Notes: a model not told the origin generated them from the sequence alone. A stretch of DNA of 32,518 bases from Candidatus Methylomirabilis tolerans (GCA_019912425.1 JAIOIU010000126.1:1-32518), one strand, 5' to 3'. Positions 1 to 9,219 are shown, counted from the stretch's first letter. A program made the numbers and translations.

Positions 1-69
1 CGCGAAGAATGGCTGGCAGAGTGACCCCAAACTCCCAAACCCGCAACCAACCCAACCGACCTACCCGAC

Positions 70-165
70 GAACTAAACGCCGCACGCAATAAACGCAACG
101 AACGCAGCACGCAATCGACGCCGCACGCAATCGACGCAATGAACGCAATCGACGCGATGACGCGC
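70..165. repeat. Degenerate short tandem-like repeat rich in CGCAA/ACGC units
   Basis: The first 230 bases are low in complexity. The ten-base word GCAATCGACG occurs exactly at 111, 127 and 145, and the surrounding bases are variants such as ACGCAACGAACGC. Spacing is irregular (16 and 18 bases), so this is neither CRISPR nor a coding repeat. Bases 1-24 read in frame to a TGA and may be the tail of an upstream gene, but seven codons are too few to name it. From about 230 to 405 I see no gene and no clear terminator. Confidence 0.6.
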
Positions 166-405
166 TTTTCCCGCTCGTCCCGCTGACCAAATCGACCGAA
201 CAGACCAGATAGACGCAACTCATGGTTGGATCAATGGCTGTCGTCCTCAGTGGGTTACCGGAGCCCGGTTGCATTTTGGGTTTCCGTTGCTTAACTCGGT
301 GTCCACGCTACCAGGGAAACATCATCAAAACCTGGGTCTTATGAAGATTCAAACCAATATCATCTGTTGCCATGCCGCCATCATCTGTAATCACTGGATA
401 AGTCA

Positions 406-1650
406 GTGGCTAGCTATCTTTTTGCCATGAAGCGTCTTTTCCTCACGACGGTTGCGGTCAATGGTGCCAATGCCGTCTTTAACCTGTTGGGAACGATCTT
501 ATTGGTACGCTGGTTCGGAACAAGCGTCTATGCGGATTACCTCGTTGATCTGTCTTATCTTTCCTTGCTGTCGATTGTGCTTGAGATCGTGCCAAGTAAC
601 TATTCAGTGTTTCGAGTTCAGGATGACCCGGCACGGATTTATGGACTTGGAGCGCTGGCCATCGTCAGTGCGGTTGGACTGGCTGTAGTTGTGCAAATAT
701 CGGGCTGGGTTTTCACTCTATTTCATGCGCATTCGCTTTGGATCCCCCTTTACGCCGGGTTACTGGCGGTCAAGCGCTACCTCGATATACGACTGCAGTC
801 CACTGGGCGACTGCGCGAATTTTGTGGAATCGAACTGAGAAGCGCCGTTATTCGTATCGTGCTGTTGACGGTGTTTCTATGGTGGGCGGTACAACCAACA
901 GACGCCATATGGGCGTCATTAGCGGGTGCCACACTACTAGCACAACTCTCTTGGTTTGTTCAACACCGGGACGAAGGCTGCTTATTTATATCGTGTTTTA
1001 ACCGATCACTATTGGTGCCGCTAGTTGAGGAACGCTGGAACTATGTGCCGTACTACGCGGGAACTGGAATCAAACGGCTACGCGACAATCTGGTCCCGAT
1101 TTTAGCCAATAGTTTTTTTATTAGTCGCGAAGCATTGGGGGCTTTTTTACTGGTATACCGCGGTCTCCTATTCACCCTCGGGCAGATACGGATTATAGAG
1201 ACTATACTCAACCATCGGCACACGCTCGCGGCTGTTCTGGAGTTGCCTTTCTTTCATCGAGTATTGCTGGCAACTGTGGGACAGGTTATCTGTATTGCTG
1301 CAACAGTGGTTCTCATCGTGGTCTCTAGCGTTGAAACACTGCCATTTCTAACAATACTGCTTTTGAGCGTTATTGTGTGGCCGTATGTTTTTTCAATACT
1401 CGAACGGACGAAGGCATATTCGAGCTACGACACTCGATGCGTGAATTCAGCTATGGTGGCCTACTGCGTTTCAGCCGGAGGATTGGCTTGGTTGTTCCTG
1501 ACGCTCAACTTGCAAAATCCAAGTACATTCAGTCTGGCGCTGATTGGCGCGGAGGGATTATCACTTTCGATAATGTACCTGCTTGCAAGGACCAGAGCAT
1601 CCGCAGCAAGGGGAAGGCTCACAGTTCGAAGATCGGCTGATGCCGCCTAA
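406..1650 (+). CDS. Polysaccharide flippase-like membrane protein (Wzx/MOP type)
   Basis: A 414-residue, strongly hydrophobic protein with about twelve predicted membrane spans and short charged loops. This is the size and layout of MOP-superfamily polysaccharide exporters, which flip undecaprenyl-linked repeat units across the inner membrane. It is the first gene of a same-strand run of glycosyltransferases with a Wzy-like gene further along, the usual setting of a Wzx protein. An in-frame TAA at 388-390 limits the start to GTG 406 or ATG 427. Neither has a convincing Shine-Dalgarno site, so the start is uncertain. The next gene begins inside its last four codons. Sequence motifs for this family are weak, so the call rests on topology and context; another multispan polysaccharide protein is possible. 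Confidence 0.65.
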   Translation: MASYLFAMKRLFLTTVAVNGANAVFNLLGTILLVRWFGTSVYADYLVDLSYLSLLSIVLEIVPSNYSVFRVQDDPARIYGLGALAIVSAVGLAVVVQISGWVFTLFHAHSLWIPLYAGLLAVKRYLDIRLQSTGRLREFCGIELRSAVIRIVLLTVFLWWAVQPTDAIWASLAGATLLAQLSWFVQHRDEGCLFISCFNRSLLVPLVEERWNYVPYYAGTGIKRLRDNLVPILANSFFISREALGAFLLVYRGLLFTLGQIRIIETILNHRHTLAAVLELPFFHRVLLATVGQVICIAATVVLIVVSSVETLPFLTILLLSVIVWPYVFSILERTKAYSSYDTRCVNSAMVAYCVSAGGLAWLFLTLNLQNPSTFSLALIGAEGLSLSIMYLLARTRASAARGRLTVRRSADAA

Positions 1651-2806
1651 GAAATTAATCTACATTCTGAATAGTTATTCATCAAGCGACTCTTCACACT
1701 TCAACCATGTGCCGGCATTGCTTGAAGCGTTGGCCGCGCGTGGAATTGAAGTTGTGTTGGTTATTGAGAAAGCGGATTCCATCCCCACATTTACCGATAC
1801 GAATATCAGTGTCATTCGAATCAAGCATCGTCACAGCCTTAGCCGCTTTCTGGAATTATTTATGGTGATTACACATTTACGGCGCCGCGGCTTTATGCGA
1901 ACTTATGTCCGAATTGCCGCGCCGGCAGCGCTTATTGCGGCATTGGTGTATCGGCTTTTCGGCGGACAAGTCTTTTTCTGGCAAAGCGGTACTACCATAG
2001 AATTCGATTCAGCCCAACCGATGTCTCTGAAAAAACTGAAATGGTACGTAGTTTCATCTATCCCGAATTCCTTAGCGCGCCGGCTTGTCCACTACTTCGT
2101 CACGGGACCGGCTTACATGGTCGATTATTATTCGCGCGTTGGCGGCGTTAAGAGAGAAAAAATTCGCCTGCTGTACAATGACGTTGATATTGCCCGCTTT
2201 ATCCCCCCAGTCGATCGCGTTGTCCAAAAGGCAGCTTTTTTAAAGGCGCACGGTTTAAAGCCGGATACCGTGATTTTACTGTTGGTGCATCGGTTCTCGC
2301 CCGTTAGGCGTATTGCTCGTTATCTTCCCAATTGTTTGACTCACTTACGTGCTGTAGGGTTACTCAATCGCGTCGTTGTTGTTGTTGTTGGAACTGGTCC
2401 GGAATTACCGTTTATCCAGGTGGAGGTTCAAAACCTTGGTATTGCCGAACGATGCCTCTTTCTGGGAAGTGTACCGAATCGTGAAATCCAACAGATGTAT
2501 GCCGTGGCAGACATCTTCCTTCATCCGAGCTACAACGAAGGCTTCCCTCGCGTGGTCCTGGAAGCAATGGCGGCGGGGTTGCCCATTGTCTCCACCGATG
2601 CCGGTGGGACTCGTGAATTAATGGGCGATGCTCAGTCACGCCTCGTCGTCTCAAGGGATGATCCTCATGCTTTTGCTGTCTGCCTTGAAAGAATGATCAA
2701 TGATCCCGGATTAGGAGAGCTGCTGGGACGGGAAAATCAGAAACATGTAGAGAGGTTTTCAACGGTAAATGTTGCGGCGATGTATGACGAGGTGCTCTTT
2801 GCATGA
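1640..2806 (+). CDS. Glycosyltransferase family 4 (GT-B fold)
   Basis: A 388-residue GT4-type sugar transferase, expected at the cytoplasmic face of the inner membrane and transferring a nucleotide-activated sugar to a lipid-linked acceptor. The C-terminal half has the hallmark segment SYNEGFPRVVLEAMAAGLP, with the EX7E glutamates at about residues 300 and 308. The donor-domain lead-in VVVVVGTGPELPFI is also present. The N-terminal half (LIYILNSYSSSDSSHFNHV) matches the usual first beta-alpha unit. The frame extends upstream to 1583, but ATG 1640 fits the family start and overlaps the flippase stop by 11 bases, which suggests translational coupling. Codons are more AT-rich than in the oxidase genes later in the window. 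Sugar specificity cannot be read from sequence. Confidence 0.85.
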   Translation: MPPKKLIYILNSYSSSDSSHFNHVPALLEALAARGIEVVLVIEKADSIPTFTDTNISVIRIKHRHSLSRFLELFMVITHLRRRGFMRTYVRIAAPAALIAALVYRLFGGQVFFWQSGTTIEFDSAQPMSLKKLKWYVVSSIPNSLARRLVHYFVTGPAYMVDYYSRVGGVKREKIRLLYNDVDIARFIPPVDRVVQKAAFLKAHGLKPDTVILLLVHRFSPVRRIARYLPNCLTHLRAVGLLNRVVVVVVGTGPELPFIQVEVQNLGIAERCLFLGSVPNREIQQMYAVADIFLHPSYNEGFPRVVLEAMAAGLPIVSTDAGGTRELMGDAQSRLVVSRDDPHAFAVCLERMINDPGLGELLGRENQKHVERFSTVNVAAMYDEVLFA

Positions 2807-3942
2807 GAGCTACCTGTTTGTTTCATATTAGTGGCAACCAGTATCCTCCGCTCCCTGCGAGGCATCACACCACCAGAATCTGGGATGAACTATCAAAGGG
2901 GTTTGATGAATACCATGTAATTGCCCGCGGGAAAGGTAATCGGTACATCCACAGTGTTGCGCGATCAATACATCTGCATTTGCTGCCGGCTTTCGGGACG
3001 CGAACGTGGCCGTTCTTTTTCGTTAGCTGGGCGTTGCCGTGGTTGGTGCTCAGATACAAGCCGACTCATTTGCTCGTCCAATGTCCGGTTCTCGGTGGAT
3101 TAGCTGCGGCCTTCTGCTCGAAAGTCTTTCGTATACCGCTGTTCGTTGAGCTTCACGGGGCTCATTATTTTGCGCCTGTCAAACCCGGCTGGAAGAGTGT
3201 CATAGAGCACGTAATCTATCGTAAACTTTCCAGCATCACTTTTGGGGCGTCAACGCGAGTGCGTAGTCTGTCCGAACAGATGAATGAATACATCTTACGG
3301 GCTTACGGGGAATCGGTCGCCAGAAAGGCCATGGTGATTCCCAATCGCGTGGACCTTGACATATTCCGTTATCACAAAGACGCCTATGCGATAGGTGATA
3401 TGGTGCGCATAATAACGGTCGGAAGTTTCTCAAAACTTAAAAACCACTGTGAGCTTATCAGGGACTTATACAAAATCGGCATCAGTTTTCATCTGACGAT
3501 TGTCGGCGCTGGTTCTCTAAAAGAAAAGTACGCCGCAATCGCTAATCAATTATCGATATGTGACCGATTAGAAATTATCGAGAGTCTCGATCATCAATCT
3601 CTGGCGACGTTACTCCCAAAGCACGACATCTACATTCATTACGCCCTATCAGAGGGCGTTCCGCGAGCCGTATTGGAGGCAATGGCGGCTGGCTTGCCCG
3701 TGGTGGCCACACATGTCGGTTTTATCGGAGGGATATTGCGCAACGGAGAGAATGCCATTGTCATTGAGAAGCCTTACGCTGACGGTCTCATGAAAGCCGT
3801 CAGATTGCTTGTTGAGTCGGGAGATCTGCGTAAAAGGCTGGGGATTGCCGCACGTCATACAATCGAAACTCGGTTCGAATGGAGTCGTGTGTTTGAACGG
3901 TATCGCTCTGCTATCAGATCCATGCATGAGATTGAGCAATAG
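2803..3942 (+). CDS. Glycosyltransferase family 4
   Basis: A 379-residue GT4 enzyme. The donor-binding region carries ALSEGVPRAVLEAMAAGLP, with the EX7E glutamates at about 284 and 292, preceded by the typical strand IITVGSFSKLKNH and the segment LTIVGAGSLKEKY. The N-terminal domain contains FVELHGAHYF, a common acceptor-domain motif of the family. Its ATG overlaps the stop of the previous glycosyltransferase (ATGA), so the two are probably translated as a coupled pair. Length is normal. It is one of several parallel GT4 genes, each expected to add one sugar to the repeat unit. Donor and acceptor are unknown. Confidence 0.85.
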   Translation: MRATCLFHISGNQYPPLPARHHTTRIWDELSKGFDEYHVIARGKGNRYIHSVARSIHLHLLPAFGTRTWPFFFVSWALPWLVLRYKPTHLLVQCPVLGGLAAAFCSKVFRIPLFVELHGAHYFAPVKPGWKSVIEHVIYRKLSSITFGASTRVRSLSEQMNEYILRAYGESVARKAMVIPNRVDLDIFRYHKDAYAIGDMVRIITVGSFSKLKNHCELIRDLYKIGISFHLTIVGAGSLKEKYAAIANQLSICDRLEIIESLDHQSLATLLPKHDIYIHYALSEGVPRAVLEAMAAGLPVVATHVGFIGGILRNGENAIVIEKPYADGLMKAVRLLVESGDLRKRLGIAARHTIETRFEWSRVFERYRSAIRSMHEIEQ

Positions 3943-3945
3943 CCG

Positions 3946-5025
3946 ATGCGTGTCTTAAGGATTTATCCTTTTCTTCCGCCACTAGCCGGTGGGATGGAAA
4001 AGCATGTTCTCCGTCTGACGGAGGAACAGAGGCGTTTGGGTCATGAGGTGACCATAGCGTTCAATAGCGGGCAGGCCTCATCCCTGAACGATATTCGCGT
4101 GTTGCCATGGGTGAATCTTCGCACTATCAGGCCGCAAGCTGTTCGTGATCTGTGTTTTTATTCACATCTAATCTCGAAAATTTCAGCACAGGGGTCCCGT
4201 TTTGATATTGTCCATGTTCATGGTGATTGGAGTGCATTTCTTTTTGGCCGATTGGTGGCGCGTGCAGCAAGCGCGCGTACACTGATTGGAAGCCTTCATG
4301 GCGCGGCCAGACAAGGAAAATGGCGCGCTATGTATCGCTTTGCATTAAACGGCTATTCAATGGTTTATGCGACAGGATCTCGTGAGGCTCAGTATATCGG
4401 ATCATTAACCGGACGGCCCGTCCGTTGGCAACACAGTGGAATCGACGCCGTCCTTTTCACTAACGATATTTCTGAGACGCCTAATCGAACCATTGATGTT
4501 GTCAGTGCCGGTAGTTTCGTCCCATGCAAGAATTATGAGTTGGTTGTTGAGGTAGCTTGCGCGATGCCGAATGTCACATTTCTGCTGATCGGCGACGGGC
4601 CTCGACGGTGTGCGATTGAAGCTCAGTGTCGGCGTCGTGGCATTTCAAATATCACTTTTGCGGGACATCTGCCCCCCGCCGATGTCGCCCAACAGTTGAG
4701 GCACGCTCGAATTTATCTACAGACTTCATTATCCGAAGGTACGCCAACAGCGTTATTAGAGGGCATGGCCTGTGGATTAGCCGTGATCACCTCACAATCC
4801 AACGATTATGAGGAGTTGATCCAACCTGGGCAAAACGGGTTTGTTATCGAAGGATTTCGGGCCGAGCCCTATGTCCGGCGAATTCAGGAACTTCTGGGCA
4901 ACGAGAACAGGCTTCATGAGATTGCTCGCCGCAATAGTAAGCAGGCTCTGCGGTATGGCTGGTCGGATGTTGCAAAACGAATTACGGAATGGAGCATGCC
5001 TGATGCCATCGATCAAGGTAGATAA
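3946..5025 (+). CDS. Glycosyltransferase family 4
   Basis: A 359-residue GT4 enzyme. It begins with the classic MRVLRIYPFLPPLAGGMEKH, the N-terminal strand plus glycine-rich loop that touches the donor phosphate. The EX7E pair lies at about residues 264 and 272 in SLSEGTPTALLEGMACGLA. The start lies three bases after the previous stop, so it belongs to the same transcription unit. Segment FDIVHVHGDWSAFLFGRL fits the DxxHxH region of the acceptor domain. Nothing is missing from the fold. The product should be cytoplasmic or peripheral at the inner membrane. Confidence 0.86.
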   Translation: MRVLRIYPFLPPLAGGMEKHVLRLTEEQRRLGHEVTIAFNSGQASSLNDIRVLPWVNLRTIRPQAVRDLCFYSHLISKISAQGSRFDIVHVHGDWSAFLFGRLVARAASARTLIGSLHGAARQGKWRAMYRFALNGYSMVYATGSREAQYIGSLTGRPVRWQHSGIDAVLFTNDISETPNRTIDVVSAGSFVPCKNYELVVEVACAMPNVTFLLIGDGPRRCAIEAQCRRRGISNITFAGHLPPADVAQQLRHARIYLQTSLSEGTPTALLEGMACGLAVITSQSNDYEELIQPGQNGFVIEGFRAEPYVRRIQELLGNENRLHEIARRNSKQALRYGWSDVAKRITEWSMPDAIDQGR

Positions 5026-5038
5026 GGCGTGCGATAGA

Positions 5039-6082
5039 ATGACGGTGCTTCAGCTTGTCACCGGTCTGGGTGTGGGTGGTGCGGAGCGCGTTGTAATCGA
5101 GATGGCAGGGCGACTCACGAATCAGCATTGCAGTTCCGTGGTTGTTGCTCTCAATAGCGACTGCGGGCTCATGAAACAGTACGACAACGTGGATTTTCAT
5201 GTCATTCCCCTTGGGATGCGCAAGAACCCCTGGTCATTCATTAAGGCGGCAGTCGAATTGATAAAGATAATACGCCGTGAAAAAGTTTCGCTCATTCACG
5301 CGCATATGTTCCACGCATTGTGTCTTGGTGTAGTCTGCAAAATAGCTTTGCCGGGTGTGAAGCTGATATTCACGAGCCACAACACCAAAGGTTTTTCGCG
5401 GCTGCGACGCATATTCATCCGCATAACGAAAGCGTTGCGTGATGTCGATGTGCTTTTTATGACCGGGCAACATCCTGAGATGAATGCGGCACGGACTCTG
5501 GTGATTCCAAATGGCGTTCAGGTGGGTCTCGTCAATACCATCAATATGAGAGATGCCAAAAGTCGGCGAGTGTTTCTATTTGTCGGTCGGCTTGAGCCGC
5601 CGAAAGATCCTGTCGCACTTATCCGTGCATTTGCTGCCATGCGGCATAAAGACTGCGACCTCTGGATGGCCGGTGATGGTGTCCTGCGGCGACAAGTAGA
5701 ACGAGAGATCGGGGCTTTTGGTCTTAATGATCGTGTGCGGCTATTGGGAATTCGTCATGATATATCTCAACTGCTTGAACAGGCTGATTGCTTTGTCATG
5801 TCGTCGCGCTGGGAAGGGTTACCCGTTGCCATCCTTGAAGCGGGTGCAGCAGCCTTGCCTGTTGTCGCGCCCCCGGTCGGCGCGATTCCCGCGTTGATTG
5901 ATGACGATTGCGGTTATTTGGTTGACGTGTCTGAGCTTTCAAGTGCGCTCGACGCCGTGATGGACAATTACGCCGATGCCAGCAGGCGCGGGAAACGACT
6001 CCGAAATAAGATTGTCAGCAAATTCACCTTGGATCAAACATCCCGTGCTCACGCCGATCTTTATAGGAGTGTGCTTAAATAG
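5039..6082 (+). CDS. Glycosyltransferase family 4
   Basis: A 347-residue GT4 enzyme starting MTVLQLVTGLGVGGAERVV, the canonical GGAE-type N-terminus. The EX7E glutamates are at about residues 259 and 267 in SSRWEGLPVAILEAGAA. The open frame runs back to 4841, inside the preceding gene, but those residues do not resemble the family. ATG 5003 (12 codons earlier, overlapping the previous gene) is an alternative; 5039 is preferred because it places the first beta strand at the N-terminus. It closes the first block of glycosyltransferases and is followed by 143 bases without a recognisable gene. Confidence 0.85.
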   Translation: MTVLQLVTGLGVGGAERVVIEMAGRLTNQHCSSVVVALNSDCGLMKQYDNVDFHVIPLGMRKNPWSFIKAAVELIKIIRREKVSLIHAHMFHALCLGVVCKIALPGVKLIFTSHNTKGFSRLRRIFIRITKALRDVDVLFMTGQHPEMNAARTLVIPNGVQVGLVNTINMRDAKSRRVFLFVGRLEPPKDPVALIRAFAAMRHKDCDLWMAGDGVLRRQVEREIGAFGLNDRVRLLGIRHDISQLLEQADCFVMSSRWEGLPVAILEAGAAALPVVAPPVGAIPALIDDDCGYLVDVSELSSALDAVMDNYADASRRGKRLRNKIVSKFTLDQTSRAHADLYRSVLK

Positions 6083-6225
6083 CTCCTCGCTGCCGTCGCT
6101 GAACCGGGCTACACCATTGGCCTGTGGACGCTGTCAAAAAGCCGACTTCTACGTTTATCCTTGAAAGCGGCTCATGCGAGTGGCATCACGGAGCTGTCAA
6201 GTAGTCGCAACCAGTGGGGGAATAA

Positions 6226-7365
6226 ATGCGTGGCGGTTCCAGCTTGCTGCAGTTCACCATGCCTGTCCTTGTCCTCCTTATGACTGGTCTCTGGTTCGCC
6301 CAACCCACAGAACCACAATCGTCCGCACTTGCAGCCGGGCCAGACGAAGGGGGGAGCAAAAAACTCATTTATTACGGCTGGGGCGTTCGTGACACGCAGT
6401 ATGTTCGGGACCACTGGCAAGCGATGGAGGAGATGCCGTTTGACGGTACCGGAATCAGCATCGCGATTGACCGCTCCAAGCCGACGACTGGCAACGGCGC
6501 AACAGAGAATCTCGTGAGCTGGCAAGTGATGGGGCGACGGTCGTTTCGGGTGGAGGAGTTTCGTCGTGCCATCTCAGATCTCCAGACCGCGAAGTGGCGC
6601 CGATTTACCGACAACTTCCTCCCTATCGCGCTCTCTGCCTCCGGGTCGGCAGCCGGGTTAAACTGGTTCGACGAAGAACGGTGGCGCATCATCGCGAACA
6701 ACGTCGGCGTACTGGCGAGGATCGCGGCAGAGGCTCGCCTGAAGGGGCTGATCCTAGACCCGGAGCATTATAACTACGCGCTGTTTAGCTATACCAGTCA
6801 GCGCTGGCAGATCGACAGGTCCTTCGACGAGTACGGTGAGGTGGCCCGCCGGCGAGGCCGTGAGGTCATGACCGCGATCGCCGCGCACTTGCCCGATGCC
6901 AGGATTTTTGCCCTCTTCGGACACACGCTGCCATTAAGTCAGCTCAGACCCGGCAAGCGCCTGGAAGATACAGAGTACAGCCTATTGTGTGCATTTTACG
7001 ACGGCCTCCTGGAAGCCATGCCGGCTGGGGCCTACCTGATCGATGGGTACGAATTCGCCTATCCCTTCAAGGAGCGGCACCGGTTTCTCGAAGGCTACCG
7101 ACGCATCCGTCAAGACGCTCTTCAGGTGAGTGCAGTGCCTGAGGAGTACCGAAAGAAGGTGAGGGCCGGGTTTGGACTGATGCTCGACTATGGGGGCCGG
7201 CCGGACTACTTTACGCCGAAGGCGTTGCAGCAGGCTCTGGCGTATGCCATAGAGATCAGCGATGGCTATGTCTGGCTCTACAGTCAGGGTCCCCAATTCT
7301 TCCCGCCCTCGCAGATTGACCCCTCGTATATCGACGCGCTCGCCGCGGCGCGTCGCAGTAACTAG
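6226..7365 (+). CDS. Exported protein of unknown function, possibly glycoside-hydrolase-like
   Basis: A 379-residue protein with an N-terminal signal peptide: basic MRGG, a hydrophobic core to about residue 25, and a small-residue cleavage region near LAAG (about 35-37). ATG 6226 is preceded by GGGGG at 6216-6220. The mature part has repeated segments that resemble barrel strand ends: KLIYYGWGV, LKGLILDPEHY, AYLIDGYEFAYPF, FGLMLDYGGRPDYF and GYVWLYSQGPQFF. That acidic/aromatic pattern recalls TIM-barrel glycosidases, but I do not recognise a defined family. Position inside a polysaccharide locus suggests action on the exported polymer. Codon use is more GC-rich than in the glycosyltransferases before it. 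Function is inferred from context only. Confidence 0.6.
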   Translation: MRGGSSLLQFTMPVLVLLMTGLWFAQPTEPQSSALAAGPDEGGSKKLIYYGWGVRDTQYVRDHWQAMEEMPFDGTGISIAIDRSKPTTGNGATENLVSWQVMGRRSFRVEEFRRAISDLQTAKWRRFTDNFLPIALSASGSAAGLNWFDEERWRIIANNVGVLARIAAEARLKGLILDPEHYNYALFSYTSQRWQIDRSFDEYGEVARRRGREVMTAIAAHLPDARIFALFGHTLPLSQLRPGKRLEDTEYSLLCAFYDGLLEAMPAGAYLIDGYEFAYPFKERHRFLEGYRRIRQDALQVSAVPEEYRKKVRAGFGLMLDYGGRPDYFTPKALQQALAYAIEISDGYVWLYSQGPQFFPPSQIDPSYIDALAAARRSN

Positions 7366-7447
7366 CCGGGCTCGTGGCGGGGTGGGGAAGGGTCCTGTTT
7401 ACAGTGTCCATGCTGATCTTGCTCGTATGCCTCAGAGGGGAACGACA

Positions 7448-8092
7448 ATGAGGGTCATCACGTGTCCACGGCCGAGTAAAGCCGGCAAGCTCTACGGTGT
7501 CGTTGATGCTTTCCCAGGTATTTGGAGTGGAAAGGTCTTAGACGTTGGATGTCGCTCGGGCGCTTTTAGGGAAGCGCTTCACCGGTATTACCCGAAGGTT
7601 AAGTACGTTGGGTTGGATCTTTGCTCTGGCGCAGACACTATCGCTGATTTAGGGAAGGGATTGCCATTCGGATGTGCTGTTTTTGACGTAGTCGTTGCTC
7701 TGGATGTCCTGGAACACACGGACAATATACACAGGGCTCTGGAGGAGTTGTGTTGGGTAGCTGGTCGGTTTGTTGTCATCACATTGCCCAATCTCTATGA
7801 GTTGAAGACCAGGATGAGAATCTTGCTTGGACATCCGGTTTCCGGGAAGTACGGCTTGCCTGTCGAGCGACCGCGAGATCGGCACCGTTGGTTTTTCTCC
7901 TTCGATGAAGCCAGAACTTTTATTACTCATTCAGCAAAAATAGGTGGCTTCTCAATTTTAGACGAGGGATGTTTGATTGGGCCTCGCCGTGCGGCCCGTG
8001 GGGTTGGAGAGCTTGCGGTGAGCAGGTTTCCGAACTTATTGTCGCCTTGGTACGTTGCCCTGTTGCAACGGAATACGGCGATTGGTTCATGA
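7448..8092 (+). CDS. SAM-dependent class I methyltransferase
   Basis: A 214-residue methyltransferase. SAM-binding motif I is KVLDVGCRSGAF, and the acidic loop FDVVVALDVLEH is the usual post-motif. The frame is open back to 7262, but ATG 7448 follows AGAGGGGAA (7434-7442) at good spacing and gives the same length as its paralogue at 10340. Both end in an unusual shared block, SGKYGLP then DRHRWxFS with an EA..FI helix, so they form a subfamily of their own. In this locus it probably methylates a sugar or a carrier-linked intermediate; acceptor unknown. Its stop overlaps the next glycosyltransferase start (ATGA). Confidence 0.8.
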   Translation: MRVITCPRPSKAGKLYGVVDAFPGIWSGKVLDVGCRSGAFREALHRYYPKVKYVGLDLCSGADTIADLGKGLPFGCAVFDVVVALDVLEHTDNIHRALEELCWVAGRFVVITLPNLYELKTRMRILLGHPVSGKYGLPVERPRDRHRWFFSFDEARTFITHSAKIGGFSILDEGCLIGPRRAARGVGELAVSRFPNLLSPWYVALLQRNTAIGS

Positions 8093-9219
8093 GAATATGT
8101 TTCCCCGGTGGCGCTCGCTACAGTCAGCAGCTGGACACGACCAGCGCCAAAAAGTTTAAAGCGCTGTCGCAATTAGGGGACCTGTTCGTCATCGGATTTT
8201 CGCTGGACCTTAGACCGCGATATTTCGTGGAGCATGCTCACTTCTATCTGTTGCCGAAGTGGTCCCTGCCTGTAATGCGATACCTGACCATGTTCACTGT
8301 CGGGCCGTGGCTGGTGCTGCGGCTCATTTGGCGACACGGCGTACGTGTGCTGATCGCGAAAAGCCCATACGAAGGGCTGGCGGCCGCGTGGGCGAAGGTC
8401 ATTGCTTGCTGGTTCGCTTGCCATGTCGTCCTGATTGTAGAAAGTCATGGGGATTTTGAGGAATCGCTCTTTCTTCAGCGGCGGGTGGCGATAGCGACTC
8501 TGTATCGATTCTTGATGCGTGCCGCAGCAGGCTTTGCTCTTAGGCACGCTGACCTCTTGAGAGCGGTTTCAACGTCCACGCAAGAACAGTTGCAGCGATG
8601 GGCGCCAGGTAAACCGGTCGTGCGGTTTGTGACATGGACGGATATCGAGGTGTTCCTGGAAGCCGGGACTCACGATGGCGTGCGGCAGCCTGAGATCGTG
8701 TATGCCGGCGTGCTCATTCCACGGAAAGGCGTACACCATCTCATCCACGCGTTTCACCGGATTGCTCCAGACTTCCGAGCAGCACAACTGGTGATTATCG
8801 GCAGAGATGACAACCCCGAGTATGCCGCCGGGCTTCGCGCGACAGTACGGCAACTGGGCTTAGACGGACGGGTACACTTTCTCGGAGGGGTCCCACAAGG
8901 TGAGTTAGCGCGATGGATGGGGCGGGCACAAGTGTTCGTGTTGCCTAGCTACTCGGAAGGATTGCCGCGTGTTGTATTTGAGGCAATGGCGGCAGGAATG
9001 CCGGTAATCGCCACTCGTGTGAGCGGTATTCCAGACATAGTGCAGCAGGACATGACAGGATTCTTGGTGCCCTGTGGCGACGAGGCGGCCCTGATAGAGC
9101 GGCTGCGTTGGGTGCTGGCGCATCCAGCGGAAGCCAATTCACTGGGACAACGGGCACGAGATTTTGCTCGCACTTTTTTTCAACCGAGATCTACGTGGAC
9201 AACTATAGGCGGGTCTTGA
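8089..9219 (+). CDS. Glycosyltransferase family 4, with apparent frameshift in its last codons
   Basis: A 376-residue GT4 enzyme beginning MRICFPGGARYSQQ at an ATG that overlaps the methyltransferase stop. The EX7E pair is at about residues 290 and 298 in SYSEGLPRVVFEAMAAGMP, and the donor strand IVYAGVLIPRKGVHHL is intact. The last 17 or so residues do not look like the family. Adding one T to the seven-T run at 9174-9180 changes the end to FFSTEIYVDNYRRVL, a typical GT4 C-terminal helix, running on to a TGA at 9249-9251, just before the next start. The gene is probably full-length with a homopolymer error or a slipped-strand variant. The core enzyme is complete either way. Confidence 0.82.
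   Translation: MRICFPGGARYSQQLDTTSAKKFKALSQLGDLFVIGFSLDLRPRYFVEHAHFYLLPKWSLPVMRYLTMFTVGPWLVLRLIWRHGVRVLIAKSPYEGLAAAWAKVIACWFACHVVLIVESHGDFEESLFLQRRVAIATLYRFLMRAAAGFALRHADLLRAVSTSTQEQLQRWAPGKPVVRFVTWTDIEVFLEAGTHDGVRQPEIVYAGVLIPRKGVHHLIHAFHRIAPDFRAAQLVIIGRDDNPEYAAGLRATVRQLGLDGRVHFLGGVPQGELARWMGRAQVFVLPSYSEGLPRVVFEAMAAGMPVIATRVSGIPDIVQQDMTGFLVPCGDEAALIERLRWVLAHPAEANSLGQRARDFARTFFQPRSTWTTIGGS

Noticed and set aside
111-154. CRISPR array
   Set aside because: Repeats are ten bases long with gaps of six to eight bases and irregular spacing. No cas gene is present.
6172-6525. 117-codon frame on the - strand
   Set aside because: It overlaps the start of the exported protein gene at 6226, which has a signal peptide and ribosome site. 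The antisense translation has no protein-like features.
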